Notes under the pieces: generated by a model
Told to the model about the DNA's origin: nothing
What the model saw: only the letters and a program-made list of their open reading frames with translations
The model's database searches: none
DNA from: Bacteroidales bacterium
Lineage (GTDB): Bacteria; Bacteroidota; Bacteroidia; Bacteroidales; Paludibacteraceae
Reading direction: 5' to 3'
Assembly (NCBI GenBank): GCA_022784645.1
Contig: JALFZG010000062.1
Span: 1 to 64,000, forward strand
Length of the DNA stretch: 64,000 nt
In this document: piece after piece, positions 50,277 through 60,450 of the stretch
Layout of the letters: the number at the start of each line of letters is the position of its first letter
Numbering within the stretch: the stretch's first letter is position 1
Program-made: the position numbers and the translations under genes

Positions 50277-53200
50277 ATGAAAACACGCAAAGCAGTAGAT
50301 TTCCTCAGAGGAACTCTATTCGTGTCAGCTACTTTGGTAGCCTTGACACTGGGCAGCGGCATTGCTATGGCAGCCCCGGCTGACAACACCACCCAGGCCA
50401 CGAATACGGTTAGTGGTGTGGTACGTGACGCAAATGGTGAGGCAATCATCGGTGCGAATGTCATTGAAAAAGGAACAAGCAACGGTACGATTACCGACTT
50501 TGATGGCAAGTTCACCCTCGTCACAGAAAAGAATGCGACCCTCGTAATATCTTACGTAGGCATGAAAGAGAAAGAGGTTCGCGCATCAAAAAACATGATT
50601 ATCAACCTTCAGGAGGATGCTGAGGTCCTCGATGAACTCGTAGTCGTAGGTTACGGCGTTCAGAAGAAGGCAAACCTCACGGGTGCAGTAAGCTCCGTAG
50701 ATGTTTCCAAGACGCTTGAGAGCAAGTCTCAGGCTAACGTAACGAAAGCCCTTCAGGGTGCCGTTCCGGGTTTGACAATTACTCAAACCAATGGTGACAT
50801 CAACGAAGATGCAAAGATTGAGATTCGTGGTATTGGTTCTATCAATGGTAGCTCTCGTCCTCTCTACGTAATCGACGGTGTACCTATGGAGCAAACGGAT
50901 AACTTCAACCCGTTGGCTTCTTTGAATGCCAATGATATCGAGTCAATTTCGGTATTGAAGGATGCATCCTCCACTTCTATTTACGGTACGAAAGCTGCTT
51001 TCGGTGTAGTACTTATTACTACTAAGACGGCTAAGAACCAGGACAAGTGCAAAGTAACCTATTCTGACAACTTCGGTTGGAGTCAGGCTACTGTTCTTCC
51101 TGAGTACCCGAACGTAATGGAACAAATCAAGGGTATGGCAGAAGCAAACAACCGCGTTGGTGATGCTAATGAGCTCTTCGGTATGTATTTTGACTCGCCT
51201 GAGTTTATCGGCATGGTACAAAAATGGCAGGATAAGTATGGTGAGAATTATAAGAAAGGTTATGAGCCCATGATTTGGGGTGTGGACTACGACGAACTTG
51301 GCTACTATGCTAACTACGATGTAGCAGGTATCATGTTCAACAAGGCAGCTCCATCTCAGCAGCACAATCTCTCCGTACAGGGCAACGCTGGTAAGACGCA
51401 GTACTACATGGCTCTCGGGTACGACCAGGAGCAGGGCTTGATTAACTTCAATCCTGACAAACTGAAACGCTATAATGCTACTGTTAACCTGAGCACTCAG
51501 GCAAACGAATGGCTTGAGGTTGGTGCTCGCTTCAACTACAGCGACAAGCAGTACAAGTCTGTTTATATGCGCTCGGGTACGTATCAGTATCTCTGGCGTT
51601 GGGGTTCGTTCTTCGGTCCTTACGGATATTTCGAGGGTGAAGACGGCAAGACCTACGATGGCCGTAATATGATTGGCTATCGTAATCAAGGTGGTGATCT
51701 TACTCGCCGCACTATGAACATGCGTGCTGGTGGTTTCTTCAAGATCGACTTCCTACCGTCTTCTATCAAGAACCACAAGTTCACCTTCAATGGTGACTAC
51801 ACCTTCATTAAGAGCGACACCCGCTATAAAGGCGTAGGTCTTCCTGCTACGATTTACAACACTTGGTCTGTAAATCCGTCACTTGCAACCCTTTCTACCA
51901 CTACCTTCGTAGAAACGGATAATTCTCAGAGTTATTCGCATATTGCCAATGCTTATTTCAATTACAACGGCAACTTTGCCAAGAACCACAATTTGAACGT
52001 AATGGTGGGTGGTAATATGGATAAGTATAATTATGAATATCTCTACTACGAGCGCCACGCTATCATGGATAACAATCTTCCTGAGTTGTCTCTCTGCGAC
52101 GAGGATTATGACTACACCCATTTGAAGGTTCATTCCGGTTCACTCGGTTTCTTCGCTCGTGTAAACTACGACTATAAGGGTATCTACCTGCTCGAGTTGA
52201 ATGGCCGTTGGGATGCTTCTTCTAAGTTCCCCGCAGCTGATCAGTGGGGCTTCTTCCCATCGTTCTCTGTAGGTTATCGTCTGTCTGAAGAGGCTTACTT
52301 CGAGAAAGCTCGCGAGTATGTAAGCAACTTGAAGATTCGTGCATCATATGGTACGATTGGTAACCAGGATATCGGTACGAACATGTTTATCGCTACTATG
52401 ACGAAGCAGGGCACTTCAGTAAATTGGCTTGGTACCGGTTCTTCTAAGTACGATACGTTCTCTGATCCGAAACTCGTTTCCAGCTCACTCACTTGGGAGA
52501 CCATCGCAACTACGAACGTAGGTCTCGACCTCGGCTTCCTCCAGAACACGCTCAACGTAAGCTTCGACTGGTTCCAGCGCGAGAACAAGAATATGATTGC
52601 CCCGGGCAAGGCTCTTCCTTCCGTTATTGGTGCAACCTCGGCTTACGAGAATGCCGGCTCAATGCGCACTCGCGGTTGGGAACTTACCATCGATTGGCGT
52701 GACACCTTCGGAGATTGGACTGTATATGCTACCGCTAACCTCGCTGACTACAAGACCATTATTACTCAATGGGATAGCCAGAATCTTCTCAACCAAAACT
52801 ACACTGGTAAGGAATATGGTGAAATCTGGGGCTTTGAGACCGATCGTTATTTCACCAAAGAAGACTTCGTATATGACGACCAAGGCGTTGTGACTGGTTA
52901 TGCAAATGGTATCGCCAGCCAAAAGAGCCTTGAGAGTGGTAAGTTCGTTTATGGCGTAGGTGACGTCAAGTTTGTTGATCAGAATGGTGATGGTGTTATT
53001 GACGCTGGTGATGGTACTCCCGAAAATCATGGCGACCTTATCAAGATTGGTAATACCACTCCGCGCTTCAACTATTCTCTCCGTGCCGGCTTTGATTACA
53101 ACATCAATAAGGGTAAGGGCGGTAACCTCGACTTCGACCTCTACTTCCAGGGTGTAGGTAAGCGTGATATGTGGACTCAGTCTGCATTCGTAATGCCGTT

Positions 53201-53648
53201 CATGCGTGGCGTTGATGCTCTCTATGCTAATCAGCTCTCGTATGTAACGAGTGAGCAAATCGCAAACAACACCGTTGATCAAAACGCTAAGTACCCTGCT
53301 ATGATGGGTGGCGGTGCTGGTCAAGGTACCATCTCTTCTTCGGTTCTCGGTCTTGGCCGCTATAACTTCTATCCTCAGACCAAGTATCTCGTTAATATGG
53401 CTTACCTTCGTCTGAAGAACATCACTCTCGGTTATACCCTCCCGCGCGAGGCTACTCGTAAGGCAACTATCGAGAAGATTCGTGTTTATGCATCTATTAA
53501 CAATGTATTCGATCTCGTAAATCACACCCGTCAGTTTGGGCTTGATCCGGAAATCAACACCGGTGTTGGTTCGTATGCTAATGGCGTATTCGGTCGTACC
53601 GAACCTATTACCCGTACCTATTCTTTCGGTATCCAGGTTGAGTTCTAA
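50277..53648 (+). CDS. SusC/RagA family TonB-dependent transporter (second locus)
   Basis: 1123 residues: signal peptide (GSGIAMAAP, cut near 32-34), carboxypeptidase-like domain at about 43-118 (VSGVVRDANGEAIIGANVIE), DELVVVGYGVQKKANLTGAV, plug to about 240 (IESISVLKDASSTSIYGTKA), then a barrel ending in YSFGIQVEF. Codons are unusually uniform (many GGT, GCT, CGT, TCT), as in highly expressed genes, and unlike the first susC. No hydrolase or regulator gene accompanies it, so the substrate cannot be inferred. Confidence 0.94.
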   Translation: MKTRKAVDFLRGTLFVSATLVALTLGSGIAMAAPADNTTQATNTVSGVVRDANGEAIIGANVIEKGTSNGTITDFDGKFTLVTEKNATLVISYVGMKEKEVRASKNMIINLQEDAEVLDELVVVGYGVQKKANLTGAVSSVDVSKTLESKSQANVTKALQGAVPGLTITQTNGDINEDAKIEIRGIGSINGSSRPLYVIDGVPMEQTDNFNPLASLNANDIESISVLKDASSTSIYGTKAAFGVVLITTKTAKNQDKCKVTYSDNFGWSQATVLPEYPNVMEQIKGMAEANNRVGDANELFGMYFDSPEFIGMVQKWQDKYGENYKKGYEPMIWGVDYDELGYYANYDVAGIMFNKAAPSQQHNLSVQGNAGKTQYYMALGYDQEQGLINFNPDKLKRYNATVNLSTQANEWLEVGARFNYSDKQYKSVYMRSGTYQYLWRWGSFFGPYGYFEGEDGKTYDGRNMIGYRNQGGDLTRRTMNMRAGGFFKIDFLPSSIKNHKFTFNGDYTFIKSDTRYKGVGLPATIYNTWSVNPSLATLSTTTFVETDNSQSYSHIANAYFNYNGNFAKNHNLNVMVGGNMDKYNYEYLYYERHAIMDNNLPELSLCDEDYDYTHLKVHSGSLGFFARVNYDYKGIYLLELNGRWDASSKFPAADQWGFFPSFSVGYRLSEEAYFEKAREYVSNLKIRASYGTIGNQDIGTNMFIATMTKQGTSVNWLGTGSSKYDTFSDPKLVSSSLTWETIATTNVGLDLGFLQNTLNVSFDWFQRENKNMIAPGKALPSVIGATSAYENAGSMRTRGWELTIDWRDTFGDWTVYATANLADYKTIITQWDSQNLLNQNYTGKEYGEIWGFETDRYFTKEDFVYDDQGVVTGYANGIASQKSLESGKFVYGVGDVKFVDQNGDGVIDAGDGTPENHGDLIKIGNTTPRFNYSLRAGFDYNINKGKGGNLDFDLYFQGVGKRDMWTQSAFVMPFMRGVDALYANQLSYVTSEQIANNTVDQNAKYPAMMGGGAGQGTISSSVLGLGRYNFYPQTKYLVNMAYLRLKNITLGYTLPREATRKATIEKIRVYASINNVFDLVNHTRQFGLDPEINTGVGSYANGVFGRTEPITRTYSFGIQVEF

Positions 53649-53698
53649 TTCCTGAAAGGATGATATCAAATGCATTAATTTTTTAAATGAAGACAATT

Positions 53699-55378
53699 AT
53701 GAAAAAGATAGCATTATTTTCGGCAGTAGCTACTCTTGCTTTGGCAAGCTGCTCTGTACTGGATAATAAGCCTGAGACTGAGTTCTCCAAAGACAACTAC
53801 TTCACCAGTGAGAAGAACGTAGAGCTTTATGCACAGAAGTTCTACGATGAGTTCTCGGGCTACGGAAATGGCGGCACCTATGGTAACTTCTATTTCAACT
53901 CGCTCAACGACGACCAAGCTCAGCGTGGTACGACTATTTGGACCTTTACGAGTGTTACCGCAACCAATAGTGTTTGGAACAACTGTTATTCGAGTATTCG
54001 CCAAGCAAATATTCTTATCGATAAAATTCCAACTATTGACGCTATGGACAATGCTTCCAAAGCGCATTGGATGGGTGTCGCTCGTTTGTATCGCGGTTAT
54101 CAGCACTATAAACTCGTTCGTGCATTCGGCGATTGCTATTGGGTTAATCGCGAGATTGATGAGAACGATGCAGACATCGTATATGGCAAGCGTACGGATC
54201 GCGATCTCGTGATGGATAGCGTACTTGCAGATATGCAATTTGCTGTAGAAAATATCAAAGAGTCTGCTGAGCGCACCGAGTTTAACAAAGCTGTTGCTCA
54301 GGCTATGCTTTCAGAGGTAGCTCTTTACGAAGGTACGTTCTGCAAATATCGTTCGGCTCAAGATGGTCAGAAACCGGCAGATGAAGCTCGTGCAAAGAAG
54401 TATCTTGAGGTTTGCGCAAAGGTGAGCAAGGATATTATGGATAATGCCAACTACGAGCTTAATACCGACTTCCGCGCTAACTTCAACTCTCTTGACTTGG
54501 CTGGCAATAAAGAGATGATTCTTTATAAGCATTATGTTTATGGCGTACTTGCACATGGTACCATCGACTATACCTGTGGTTCTACTCCGGTTATGGGTAT
54601 GACCAAAGACGCGTTCAATTCGTATCTTGGAATCGACGGAAAGCCTTGTGCTCCTGGTACGGATAAGGGTACCGCAATCACCATTTTAGCTGCTGATGGC
54701 AAGTGCGATGTAGATCATCAAGTAGTTGATATTTCTGCTGTTCTTGCAGCTCGCGACCCGCGTCTGTCGGCTCAGGTGGATCCTATCGTACACTTTGTTA
54801 ACCATGGTTACGCTCGTTATGGTGGTGCTGAATCTACTTCTACTACCGGCTATGGCGTATTGTTGTTTGATAACGATGCTATTCCTACTGTTGACCGTCA
54901 GTCTATTGGTACGAACGCCACCGATGCTCCGATCTACTGGCTCTCTTATATTATGCTGAACTATGCAGAGGCACAAGCTGAACTTGGCAATAATTCTGAG
55001 GCTAAGGATGCTATTGATGCCATCCGCACACAGCATGCAGGTATGCCGAGCGTAGATGTTACCATAGCTGCAGCCGGTACGACTCTTCTCCAAGAGGTTC
55101 GCCGTGAGCGCCGTGTAGAAATGATGTATTGCCAGAACGATCGCTATTGGTCGCTCATCCGTTGGCATCAGCTCGATAAGCTCGATACCAGAAATAACCC
55201 CGATATCTATTTGGGTGCTTATGCAGCTGGCTTAGACGGCGTTGAGGTAAATGCTGAAGGCTATATTGATACTCGCAATGGCATCGATCGTGTTTACGAT
55301 AAGAAGTATTATCTTTTCCCGATTCCTACCAACGAGATTGCCCTCAATCCTGAGATTGGTCAGAACCATGGTTGGTAA
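53699..55378 (+). CDS. SusD/RagB family lipoprotein (second locus)
   Basis: 559 residues from ATG at 53699 (53687 is an alternative). Lipobox TLALASC. SusD signatures include WNNCYSSIRQANILIDKIP, RLYRGYQHYKLVRAFGDCYW and a C-terminal LQEVRRERRVEMMYC...RYWSLIRWHQLDKLD. Partner of the SusC gene 50 bp upstream, same codon bias. The RagB/SusD lid function is established for the family; cargo unknown. Confidence 0.93.
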   Translation: MKKIALFSAVATLALASCSVLDNKPETEFSKDNYFTSEKNVELYAQKFYDEFSGYGNGGTYGNFYFNSLNDDQAQRGTTIWTFTSVTATNSVWNNCYSSIRQANILIDKIPTIDAMDNASKAHWMGVARLYRGYQHYKLVRAFGDCYWVNREIDENDADIVYGKRTDRDLVMDSVLADMQFAVENIKESAERTEFNKAVAQAMLSEVALYEGTFCKYRSAQDGQKPADEARAKKYLEVCAKVSKDIMDNANYELNTDFRANFNSLDLAGNKEMILYKHYVYGVLAHGTIDYTCGSTPVMGMTKDAFNSYLGIDGKPCAPGTDKGTAITILAADGKCDVDHQVVDISAVLAARDPRLSAQVDPIVHFVNHGYARYGGAESTSTTGYGVLLFDNDAIPTVDRQSIGTNATDAPIYWLSYIMLNYAEAQAELGNNSEAKDAIDAIRTQHAGMPSVDVTIAAAGTTLLQEVRRERRVEMMYCQNDRYWSLIRWHQLDKLDTRNNPDIYLGAYAAGLDGVEVNAEGYIDTRNGIDRVYDKKYYLFPIPTNEIALNPEIGQNHGW

Positions 55379-55409
55379 TCCACAAAATGCTTAATCCACA
55401 AAATGCTTA
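55377..55409 (+). repeat. 16-bp tandem duplication after the second susD
   Basis: ATCCACAAAATGCTTA occurs twice in direct succession straight after the stop codon. Probably replication slippage. Confidence 0.75.
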
Positions 55410-55420
55410 ATTGCATATCC

Positions 55421-55452
55421 AAAGAGCATCCCGTGAGGGGTGCTCTTTTTTC
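55421..55452 (+). terminator. Terminator of the second susC/susD pair
   Basis: AAAGAGCATCCC and GGGGTGCTCTTT arms around GTGA, followed by T6. Confidence 0.92.
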
Positions 55453-55707
55453 ATCTATACGCCAGAAAAGTAATTTAGTAGGTGTTGTTTTTGATAGTAC
55501 GGTTGCAGAACGGTTGCAGAACCGACTTCACCCGAATAAACCAACATGCCAAAATCAGTTATCGCTATTGTTGTGATTTTTTGGAATTTTAGCATACGTA
55601 ATAACGAACATTCTGAAAGCAAAGCGCAACAGTTTTGCGTTGAAACAAATAGCGAAGCGAGCGCATTTTTGAGTAAGCAGATGTGTGGGGGAGAGGGTGA
55701 TAGAGCA
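55453..55707. other. Intergenic, nothing recognised
   Basis: Between the susD terminator and the tRNA terminator. Short frames have no protein-like features. ACGGTTGCAGAACGGTTGCAGAAC at 55500 is a small direct repeat. Confidence 0.4.
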
Positions 55708-55738
55708 CAAAAAAAGCTTCGAGCCGAAGCACGAAGCT
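55708..55738 (-). terminator. Terminator of tRNA-fMet
   Basis: AGCTTCG and CGAAGCT arms on the minus strand, then TTTTTTTG. Confidence 0.85.
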
Positions 55739-55744
55739 GTAATT

Positions 55745-55819
<75 letters not shown>

Positions 55820-55884
55820 ATATAATCTTTCTGACTGACGAGCTCATGCAAAGCACGATAGGCGGCTAATCACGAAAGCGATTG

Positions 55885-55892
55885 CAAAGGTA
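55885..55892 (-). promoter_or_regulatory. -7 box (TACCTTTG) of tRNA-fMet
   Basis: On the minus strand, 65 bp upstream of the mature 5' end. Confidence 0.65.
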
Positions 55893-56107
55893 CTGCTTTT
55901 TTTTGAATGTACCAAATTTTTTAGGCAAAAAAGCCGATTTTTACGTGGAAAATCCAAAATCTGCCATTCATAGATAGCAAAATAGGCGTTATTTGTTGCT
56001 TGATTTTACAGAGAAGAGTTGTCCTTTCCTAAAGTTCAGGCTGGACAAATTATATGCTTCCGTCAGGATTTTTGGGATTGACGATTGTGGATGTTGACCC
56101 TTAACGC

Positions 56108-57538
56108 CTATCCGACAGAGCCTTCCAAGCTAACTTGCAGTAATTTCTGTGCCTCTACAGCAAACTCCATCGGCAGCTTATTGAGCACCTCTTTGGCATA
56201 GCCGTTTACAATCAATCCAACAGCATCTTCCATCCCGATACCGCGTTGCTGACAGTAGAAAAGCTGATCCTCTGATATCTTCGAGGTTGTAGCTTCGTGC
56301 TCTACCGTAGCCGTAGGGTTACTGATCTGCATATCTGGGAAAGTGTGCGCTCCACACGTGCTGCCCAGCAGCAGCGAGTCACATTGCGAATAGTTGCGAG
56401 CATTCTCCGCATTCGGTAGCACCTTCACCAATCCGCGGTAGGAGTTCTCGCTCTTGCCTGCAGAGATACCTTTACTGATTATGCGCGAACGCGTGTTCCT
56501 GCCCATGTGAATCATCTTGGTGCCCGTATCAGCTTGCTGATAGTTGTTGGTTACCGCTACTGAATAAAACTCCGCACTCGAGTTATCGCCCTTCAGAATG
56601 CAAGATGGGTACTTCCATGTGATGGCCGAACCCGTCTCAACTTGCGTCCAAGACAGACGTGCATTTTCGTGGCAGAGACCGCGTTTAGTAACGAAATTAT
56701 AAATACCACCCTTGCCCTCTTTATCGCCCGGATACCAGTTTTGTACAGTAGAGTACTTAACTTCCGCATCCTTCATCACTACGATCTCTACGATAGCGGC
56801 ATGCAGCTGATTCTCATCACGCATCGGTGCTGTACAGCCCTCCAAATAGGAGAGATAGCCACCCTCATCGCATACCAGCAACGTGCGTTCAAACTGACCC
56901 GTATTCGATGCGTTGATACGGAAATAAGTGGATAGCTCCATCGGGCAACGAACGCCCTTAGGGATATAAACAAACGAGCCATCGGAGAACACAGCCGAAT
57001 TCAAGGCTGCATAGAAATTATCAGCGGGCGGCACCACCGATCCCAAATACAGTTTTACCAAATCCGGATGCTCTTTTACTGCTTCTGAAATGGAGCAGAA
57101 AATGATGCCCTTCTCTCGGAGTGTCTCGCGGAAAGTGGTTTTTACTGAAACGGAATCTATCACGGCATCAACCGCCATTCCGGCCAAAGCTGCTCGTTCC
57201 TCAAGCGGGATACCAAGTTTATCGAAGGTCTTCATCAGTTCCGGATCAATCTCTTTTTTCTCCTCATCGGTATGCGTCTTAGGAGCTGCATAATAAGATA
57301 TCGCTTGAAAATCAATCTCGGGAATACGCAAATGTGCCCACGTAGGCAACTTCATTTGCGTCCATCTTCGATATGCTTTTAGGCGAAACTCAAGCAGCCA
57401 ATCGGGCTCACCTTTTTTCTTAGAAATCAGGCGCACCACATCTTCATTCAGCCCGCGCGGAATGATGTCCGTATCGATATCGGTAGTAAAACCGTATTCG
57501 TATTCTTTAGAAGTAATATCGTTTATCAGATTATCCAT
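56108..57538 (-). CDS. sufB: Fe-S cluster assembly scaffold SufB
   Basis: 476 residues. Conserved SufB blocks are visible: [55 protein letters not shown], and Cys in [20 protein letters not shown] near the C-terminus. It builds [4Fe-4S] clusters with SufC and SufD. Those genes, normally adjacent, are not downstream: the next feature is tRNA-fMet. It is flanked by tRNA genes on both sides. Confidence 0.95.
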   Translation of the reverse strand: MDNLINDITSKEYEYGFTTDIDTDIIPRGLNEDVVRLISKKKGEPDWLLEFRLKAYRRWTQMKLPTWAHLRIPEIDFQAISYYAAPKTHTDEEKKEIDPELMKTFDKLGIPLEERAALAGMAVDAVIDSVSVKTTFRETLREKGIIFCSISEAVKEHPDLVKLYLGSVVPPADNFYAALNSAVFSDGSFVYIPKGVRCPMELSTYFRINASNTGQFERTLLVCDEGGYLSYLEGCTAPMRDENQLHAAIVEIVVMKDAEVKYSTVQNWYPGDKEGKGGIYNFVTKRGLCHENARLSWTQVETGSAITWKYPSCILKGDNSSAEFYSVAVTNNYQQADTGTKMIHMGRNTRSRIISKGISAGKSENSYRGLVKVLPNAENARNYSQCDSLLLGSTCGAHTFPDMQISNPTATVEHEATTSKISEDQLFYCQQRGIGMEDAVGLIVNGYAKEVLNKLPMEFAVEAQKLLQVSLEGSVG

Positions 57539-57546
57539 AGGGGTAT

Positions 57547-57570
57547 CAAAAAAGCCGCCATTAGGCGGCT
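57547..57570 (-). terminator. Terminator of tRNA-Cys
   Basis: AGCCGCC (57553-57559) and GGCGGCT (57564-57570) around TAAT, followed by T6 on the minus strand, ending just before the sufB start. Confidence 0.88.
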
Positions 57571-57576
57571 CACATG

Positions 57577-57648
57577 AGGTACCTTGCGGAGTCGAACCGC
57601 ACTGACCGGTTTTGCAGACCGGGGACTAAACCGCTCATCCAAGGTACC
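57577..57648 (-). tRNA. tRNA-Cys (anticodon GCA)
   Basis: 72 nt: acceptor GGTACCT/AGGTACC, anticodon arm CCGGT-CTGCAAA-ACCGG, T-arm TGCGG-TTCGACT-CCGCA, discriminator U73 as expected for Cys. CCA is not encoded. Promoter box TACCTTTG at 57681-57688. Confidence 0.94.
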
Positions 57649-57680
57649 ATTGGCTCGGATATCAGTCCGTAAAGCGGGTG

Positions 57681-57688
57681 CAAAGGTA
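57681..57688 (-). promoter_or_regulatory. -7 box (TACCTTTG) of tRNA-Cys
   Basis: On the minus strand, 33 bp upstream of the tRNA. Confidence 0.65.
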
Positions 57689-57792
57689 ATGCTTTTTTTT
57701 GGATTGACCAAATTTTTAGAAGAAAAAACGCATTTTTTATGCAAATAGTGCCTTTTTATATGCTTTTCTTTCTTATTCGATACTCCATTTCG

Positions 57793-59013
57793 CTATTCCA
57801 CCCACAGAACAAGCCCCTTCAGATACTCCCCTTCCGGGTGGTATATATTCACCGGATGATCCTGCGGTTGGGTTAGCTGATGGAGGATGCGCACCTTCCT
57901 CCCCGACATAGCCGCTGCGGAGAACACGGCCAAGCGAAACATCTCCTTGTCGATAGCCTGCGAGCAGGAGAAGGTAAAGAGGATGCCTCCTTTACGAATC
58001 TGCTGAAAGGCTTTGGCGTTGAGTCGCTTATAGCCTTGGAGCGCGTTCTTGATGGCACCACGATGCTTGGCAAAAGCCGGTGGGTCAAGGATAATGAGGT
58101 CGTATTGATTTTTATTGTTTTCCAAGAAATGAAATGCATCGTCCACTATGGCCGTATGATTGGTGCAGTCAGGAAAATTGCGGGCCACGTTTTGCCTTAC
58201 CAACTCGATGGCTTTCTCGGAGCAATCTACCGAATCGACTTTGTGTGCTCCTCCGCGGAGGGCATACACCGAAAATCCACCCGTGTAGCAAAACATATTC
58301 AGCACATCCTTACCGGCAGCATAACGCTCTAGCAGGGCGCGGTTCTCGCGTTGGTCCACAAAGAACCCCGTTTTCTGCCCCCTTAGCCAATCTATGCCAA
58401 ATAGCAAACCGTTTTCCGTACCAATACACGAGGTGGGGCCGCCAAAGAGATATTTGTCGCGTTTCTCCTCCTCGGGGATGGGAGCTTTAAAGGGCAAGGT
58501 ACCTTCGGATTTATAATACACGTTCTTCACCTGCTCCACAACTTGCATCACGGCTTCAGCCACCTGCATGCGGCTCTTATGCATACCTACCGAATGGGCT
58601 TGAATAACAGCCGTATCATCGTAAATATCCACTATTAGTCCTGGAAGAAAATCACCCTCGCCATGGATGAGACGGTAGGTGTTGTTTTGCAAAGAATCAT
58701 TACTGCTAAGGCGCACCAAATTCAGTTTATTCCGCACCTCGTAAGCGGCACGAATGCGTTGCTCCCAAAAGTCTTCCGGCAAACAATCCGAATTAAATTC
58801 TAGGATTCTTACAGCGATGCTGCCTATTTGCCAATGACCAACGCCGAGCACCGCATCATCAGCACTTTTCACCACTACCAGTTCGCCCTCCTCAATCGTA
58901 TCGTAGGGGTAATCTTTTTCGAGTACGATCTTACGGATTGCACCGGAGAACACCCACGGATGAAACCGCAGGAGCGACTCTTCTTTATGTTTATGAAGGA
59001 TAATTTCGTTCAT
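57793..59013 (-). CDS. RlmI-like rRNA cytosine-C5 methyltransferase
   Basis: 406 residues: N-terminal PUA-like domain (RFHPWVFSGAIRKI to about 75), then an EEHEE-like domain and a Rossmann SAM domain with VLNMFCYTGGFSVYAL, DLIILDPPAFAK (motif IV) and FTFSCSQ (motif VI Cys). This matches RlmI/YccW, which methylates 23S rRNA. It lies downstream of the DUF5063 and exonuclease genes on the same strand. Confidence 0.9.
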   Translation of the reverse strand: MNEIILHKHKEESLLRFHPWVFSGAIRKIVLEKDYPYDTIEEGELVVVKSADDAVLGVGHWQIGSIAVRILEFNSDCLPEDFWEQRIRAAYEVRNKLNLVRLSSNDSLQNNTYRLIHGEGDFLPGLIVDIYDDTAVIQAHSVGMHKSRMQVAEAVMQVVEQVKNVYYKSEGTLPFKAPIPEEEKRDKYLFGGPTSCIGTENGLLFGIDWLRGQKTGFFVDQRENRALLERYAAGKDVLNMFCYTGGFSVYALRGGAHKVDSVDCSEKAIELVRQNVARNFPDCTNHTAIVDDAFHFLENNKNQYDLIILDPPAFAKHRGAIKNALQGYKRLNAKAFQQIRKGGILFTFSCSQAIDKEMFRLAVFSAAAMSGRKVRILHQLTQPQDHPVNIYHPEGEYLKGLVLWVE

Positions 59014-59056
59014 TTTTTTGCCCTTTTTCGAGCCAATTAGATTTCGGCTTCACTCA

Positions 59057-59767
59057 CTATTTCTGGTCTTCTTTAGCAGCCTCAGCCGCCGCCTGACGAG
59101 CAGCCAAAACGGCCATCTGGTGCTCGTGCTGCTTCTTCAGGTCATCGATCCGGAGTTGCTCTGCCTCGGCCTTGGGCAACTTCTTCGTCTGTATCAATTC
59201 GTTGTAAATTAGTAAGGTAGCCCACGCATCCGTAGATGCATAGCGCGCCTGTTCAGGAGTCAGCACCATGTTTTCCCAATTCGTAAGTTGCTGACTCTTA
59301 GATATTTTTTTACCAAAAATTATGGCGAAAATCTTCTGTAATCCGAGGTCGAGAATACCATATTCGCCTACCAACTTCTGCACATCGATGCAGTTTCCGG
59401 GCGTAAACGGACGTCGATGCTGCAATCCAGCAAGGTCATCCTTAAAAGCCAAACCGATTTTCTTAATGTTCTTATTAGCAAAGAAATCCGCAAGTTCCTG
59501 CGGCAAACCAATTTGATTGAGCTGAAAGAGGTAACAACGCTCCTCGGTAGCAATCTGCACAAGCGCCACAGGGTAGTGCTGCCCACGACGAAACGACGGA
59601 CGCGTCTCCGTATCTACTCCTACAATGGTCTGCTGATTGAGCCAACCCACAGCTTCCGGCACTTGCTCTATAGTGTTGATTACATACGTCTCGCCCTCGA
59701 AAGCCACGAGCGGCATCCAATGCACCAAATCCTTGGAAATACGATGGGGAAAATGGTTTTCTTTCAT
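59057..59767 (-). CDS. RNase D/WRN-type 3'-5' exonuclease
   Basis: 236 residues. DEDDy residues: Asp52 and Glu54 in GVDTET, Asp110 or Asp111 in AFKDDLAG, Tyr176 and Asp180 in ARYASTDAW. No HRDC domain; instead a charged coiled tail (about 200-236, QMAVLAARQAAAEAAKEDQK). Stand-alone exonucleases of this size occur across Bacteroidota beside DUF5063 genes, as here (6-bp gap). Confidence 0.9.
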   Translation of the reverse strand: MKENHFPHRISKDLVHWMPLVAFEGETYVINTIEQVPEAVGWLNQQTIVGVDTETRPSFRRGQHYPVALVQIATEERCYLFQLNQIGLPQELADFFANKNIKKIGLAFKDDLAGLQHRRPFTPGNCIDVQKLVGEYGILDLGLQKIFAIIFGKKISKSQQLTNWENMVLTPEQARYASTDAWATLLIYNELIQTKKLPKAEAEQLRIDDLKKQHEHQMAVLAARQAAAEAAKEDQK

Positions 59768-59773
59768 ATCAGA

Positions 59774-60313
59774 TTAGTCTTCGCTATTACTAAACTCCGG
59801 ATCATTGCGGAGCACATCCATCGCCCGCAACACACTCAGCAGTTTCTGTCCCCAATGCATCTCAAACGCTTCCAAACAAGCTAAGATGGCATCGTTCATC
59901 ACGGCCGTCTCCTGCGTTCGATAATTGGCGGCAAGGTCAAAGAGCTCCTGATAGATATCGGCCAATTGCTCTGAGATAAAACGCGTCTCGGATACATCGC
60001 CATAACGCCCCTCTTCCACCGGCACTTCAAGATAGGTGTCGTCAGATCCAAGCAACGCGGCAACTGTACCTCTCACCACTTCGTATTGATCCTCCGTGCA
60101 GAAGGTCTCCACATAATCGTCAAGCTCCTGATCGGGCTTGTCCAGCAGACGCGCTTTCAAATACAGCATCGGCAGAAGGCAAGTGAGTTTCTCCACTGCT
60201 TCCACCTTGTCTTCTTCCGCAATTTTTTCGAGAAAACCGCATACTTGCACGCTTACGGTCAGGAAGTCAATGACATCCTGACGATATACGAAATGCTGGG
60301 GTAAACTGTTCAT
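59774..60313 (-). CDS. DUF5063 family protein
   Basis: 179 residues, all-helical and acidic, no signal peptide. VDFLTVSVQVCGFLEK-type start and LLPMLYLKARLL in the middle fit DUF5063. Function unknown; the constant pairing with the exonuclease suggests a shared nucleic-acid process. First gene of the run; -7 box TACCTTTG at 60343-60350. Confidence 0.82.
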   Translation of the reverse strand: MNSLPQHFVYRQDVIDFLTVSVQVCGFLEKIAEEDKVEAVEKLTCLLPMLYLKARLLDKPDQELDDYVETFCTEDQYEVVRGTVAALLGSDDTYLEVPVEEGRYGDVSETRFISEQLADIYQELFDLAANYRTQETAVMNDAILACLEAFEMHWGQKLLSVLRAMDVLRNDPEFSNSED

Positions 60314-60342
60314 TTTAAGTGTTTTTTTGTAGAAATCGACTG

Positions 60343-60350
60343 CAAAGGTA
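60343..60350 (-). promoter_or_regulatory. -7 box (TACCTTTG) of the DUF5063-exonuclease-rlmI run
   Basis: On the minus strand, 30 bp before the start codon. Confidence 0.65.
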
Positions 60351-60403
60351 CGAAATTTTATCGAAATATCAAAAAAAGTTTTTCAAATTTGGAATAATTT
60401 TTG

Positions 60404-60411
60404 TAACTTTG
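60404..60411 (+). promoter_or_regulatory. -7 box (TAACTTTG) of the coiled-coil protein gene
   Basis: TAACTTTG 40 bp before ATG 60451; -33 not clear. Confidence 0.6.
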
Positions 60412-60450
60412 CGGCAAAATTCTTGTTTTTGTTTAAAATCCTATATCACA

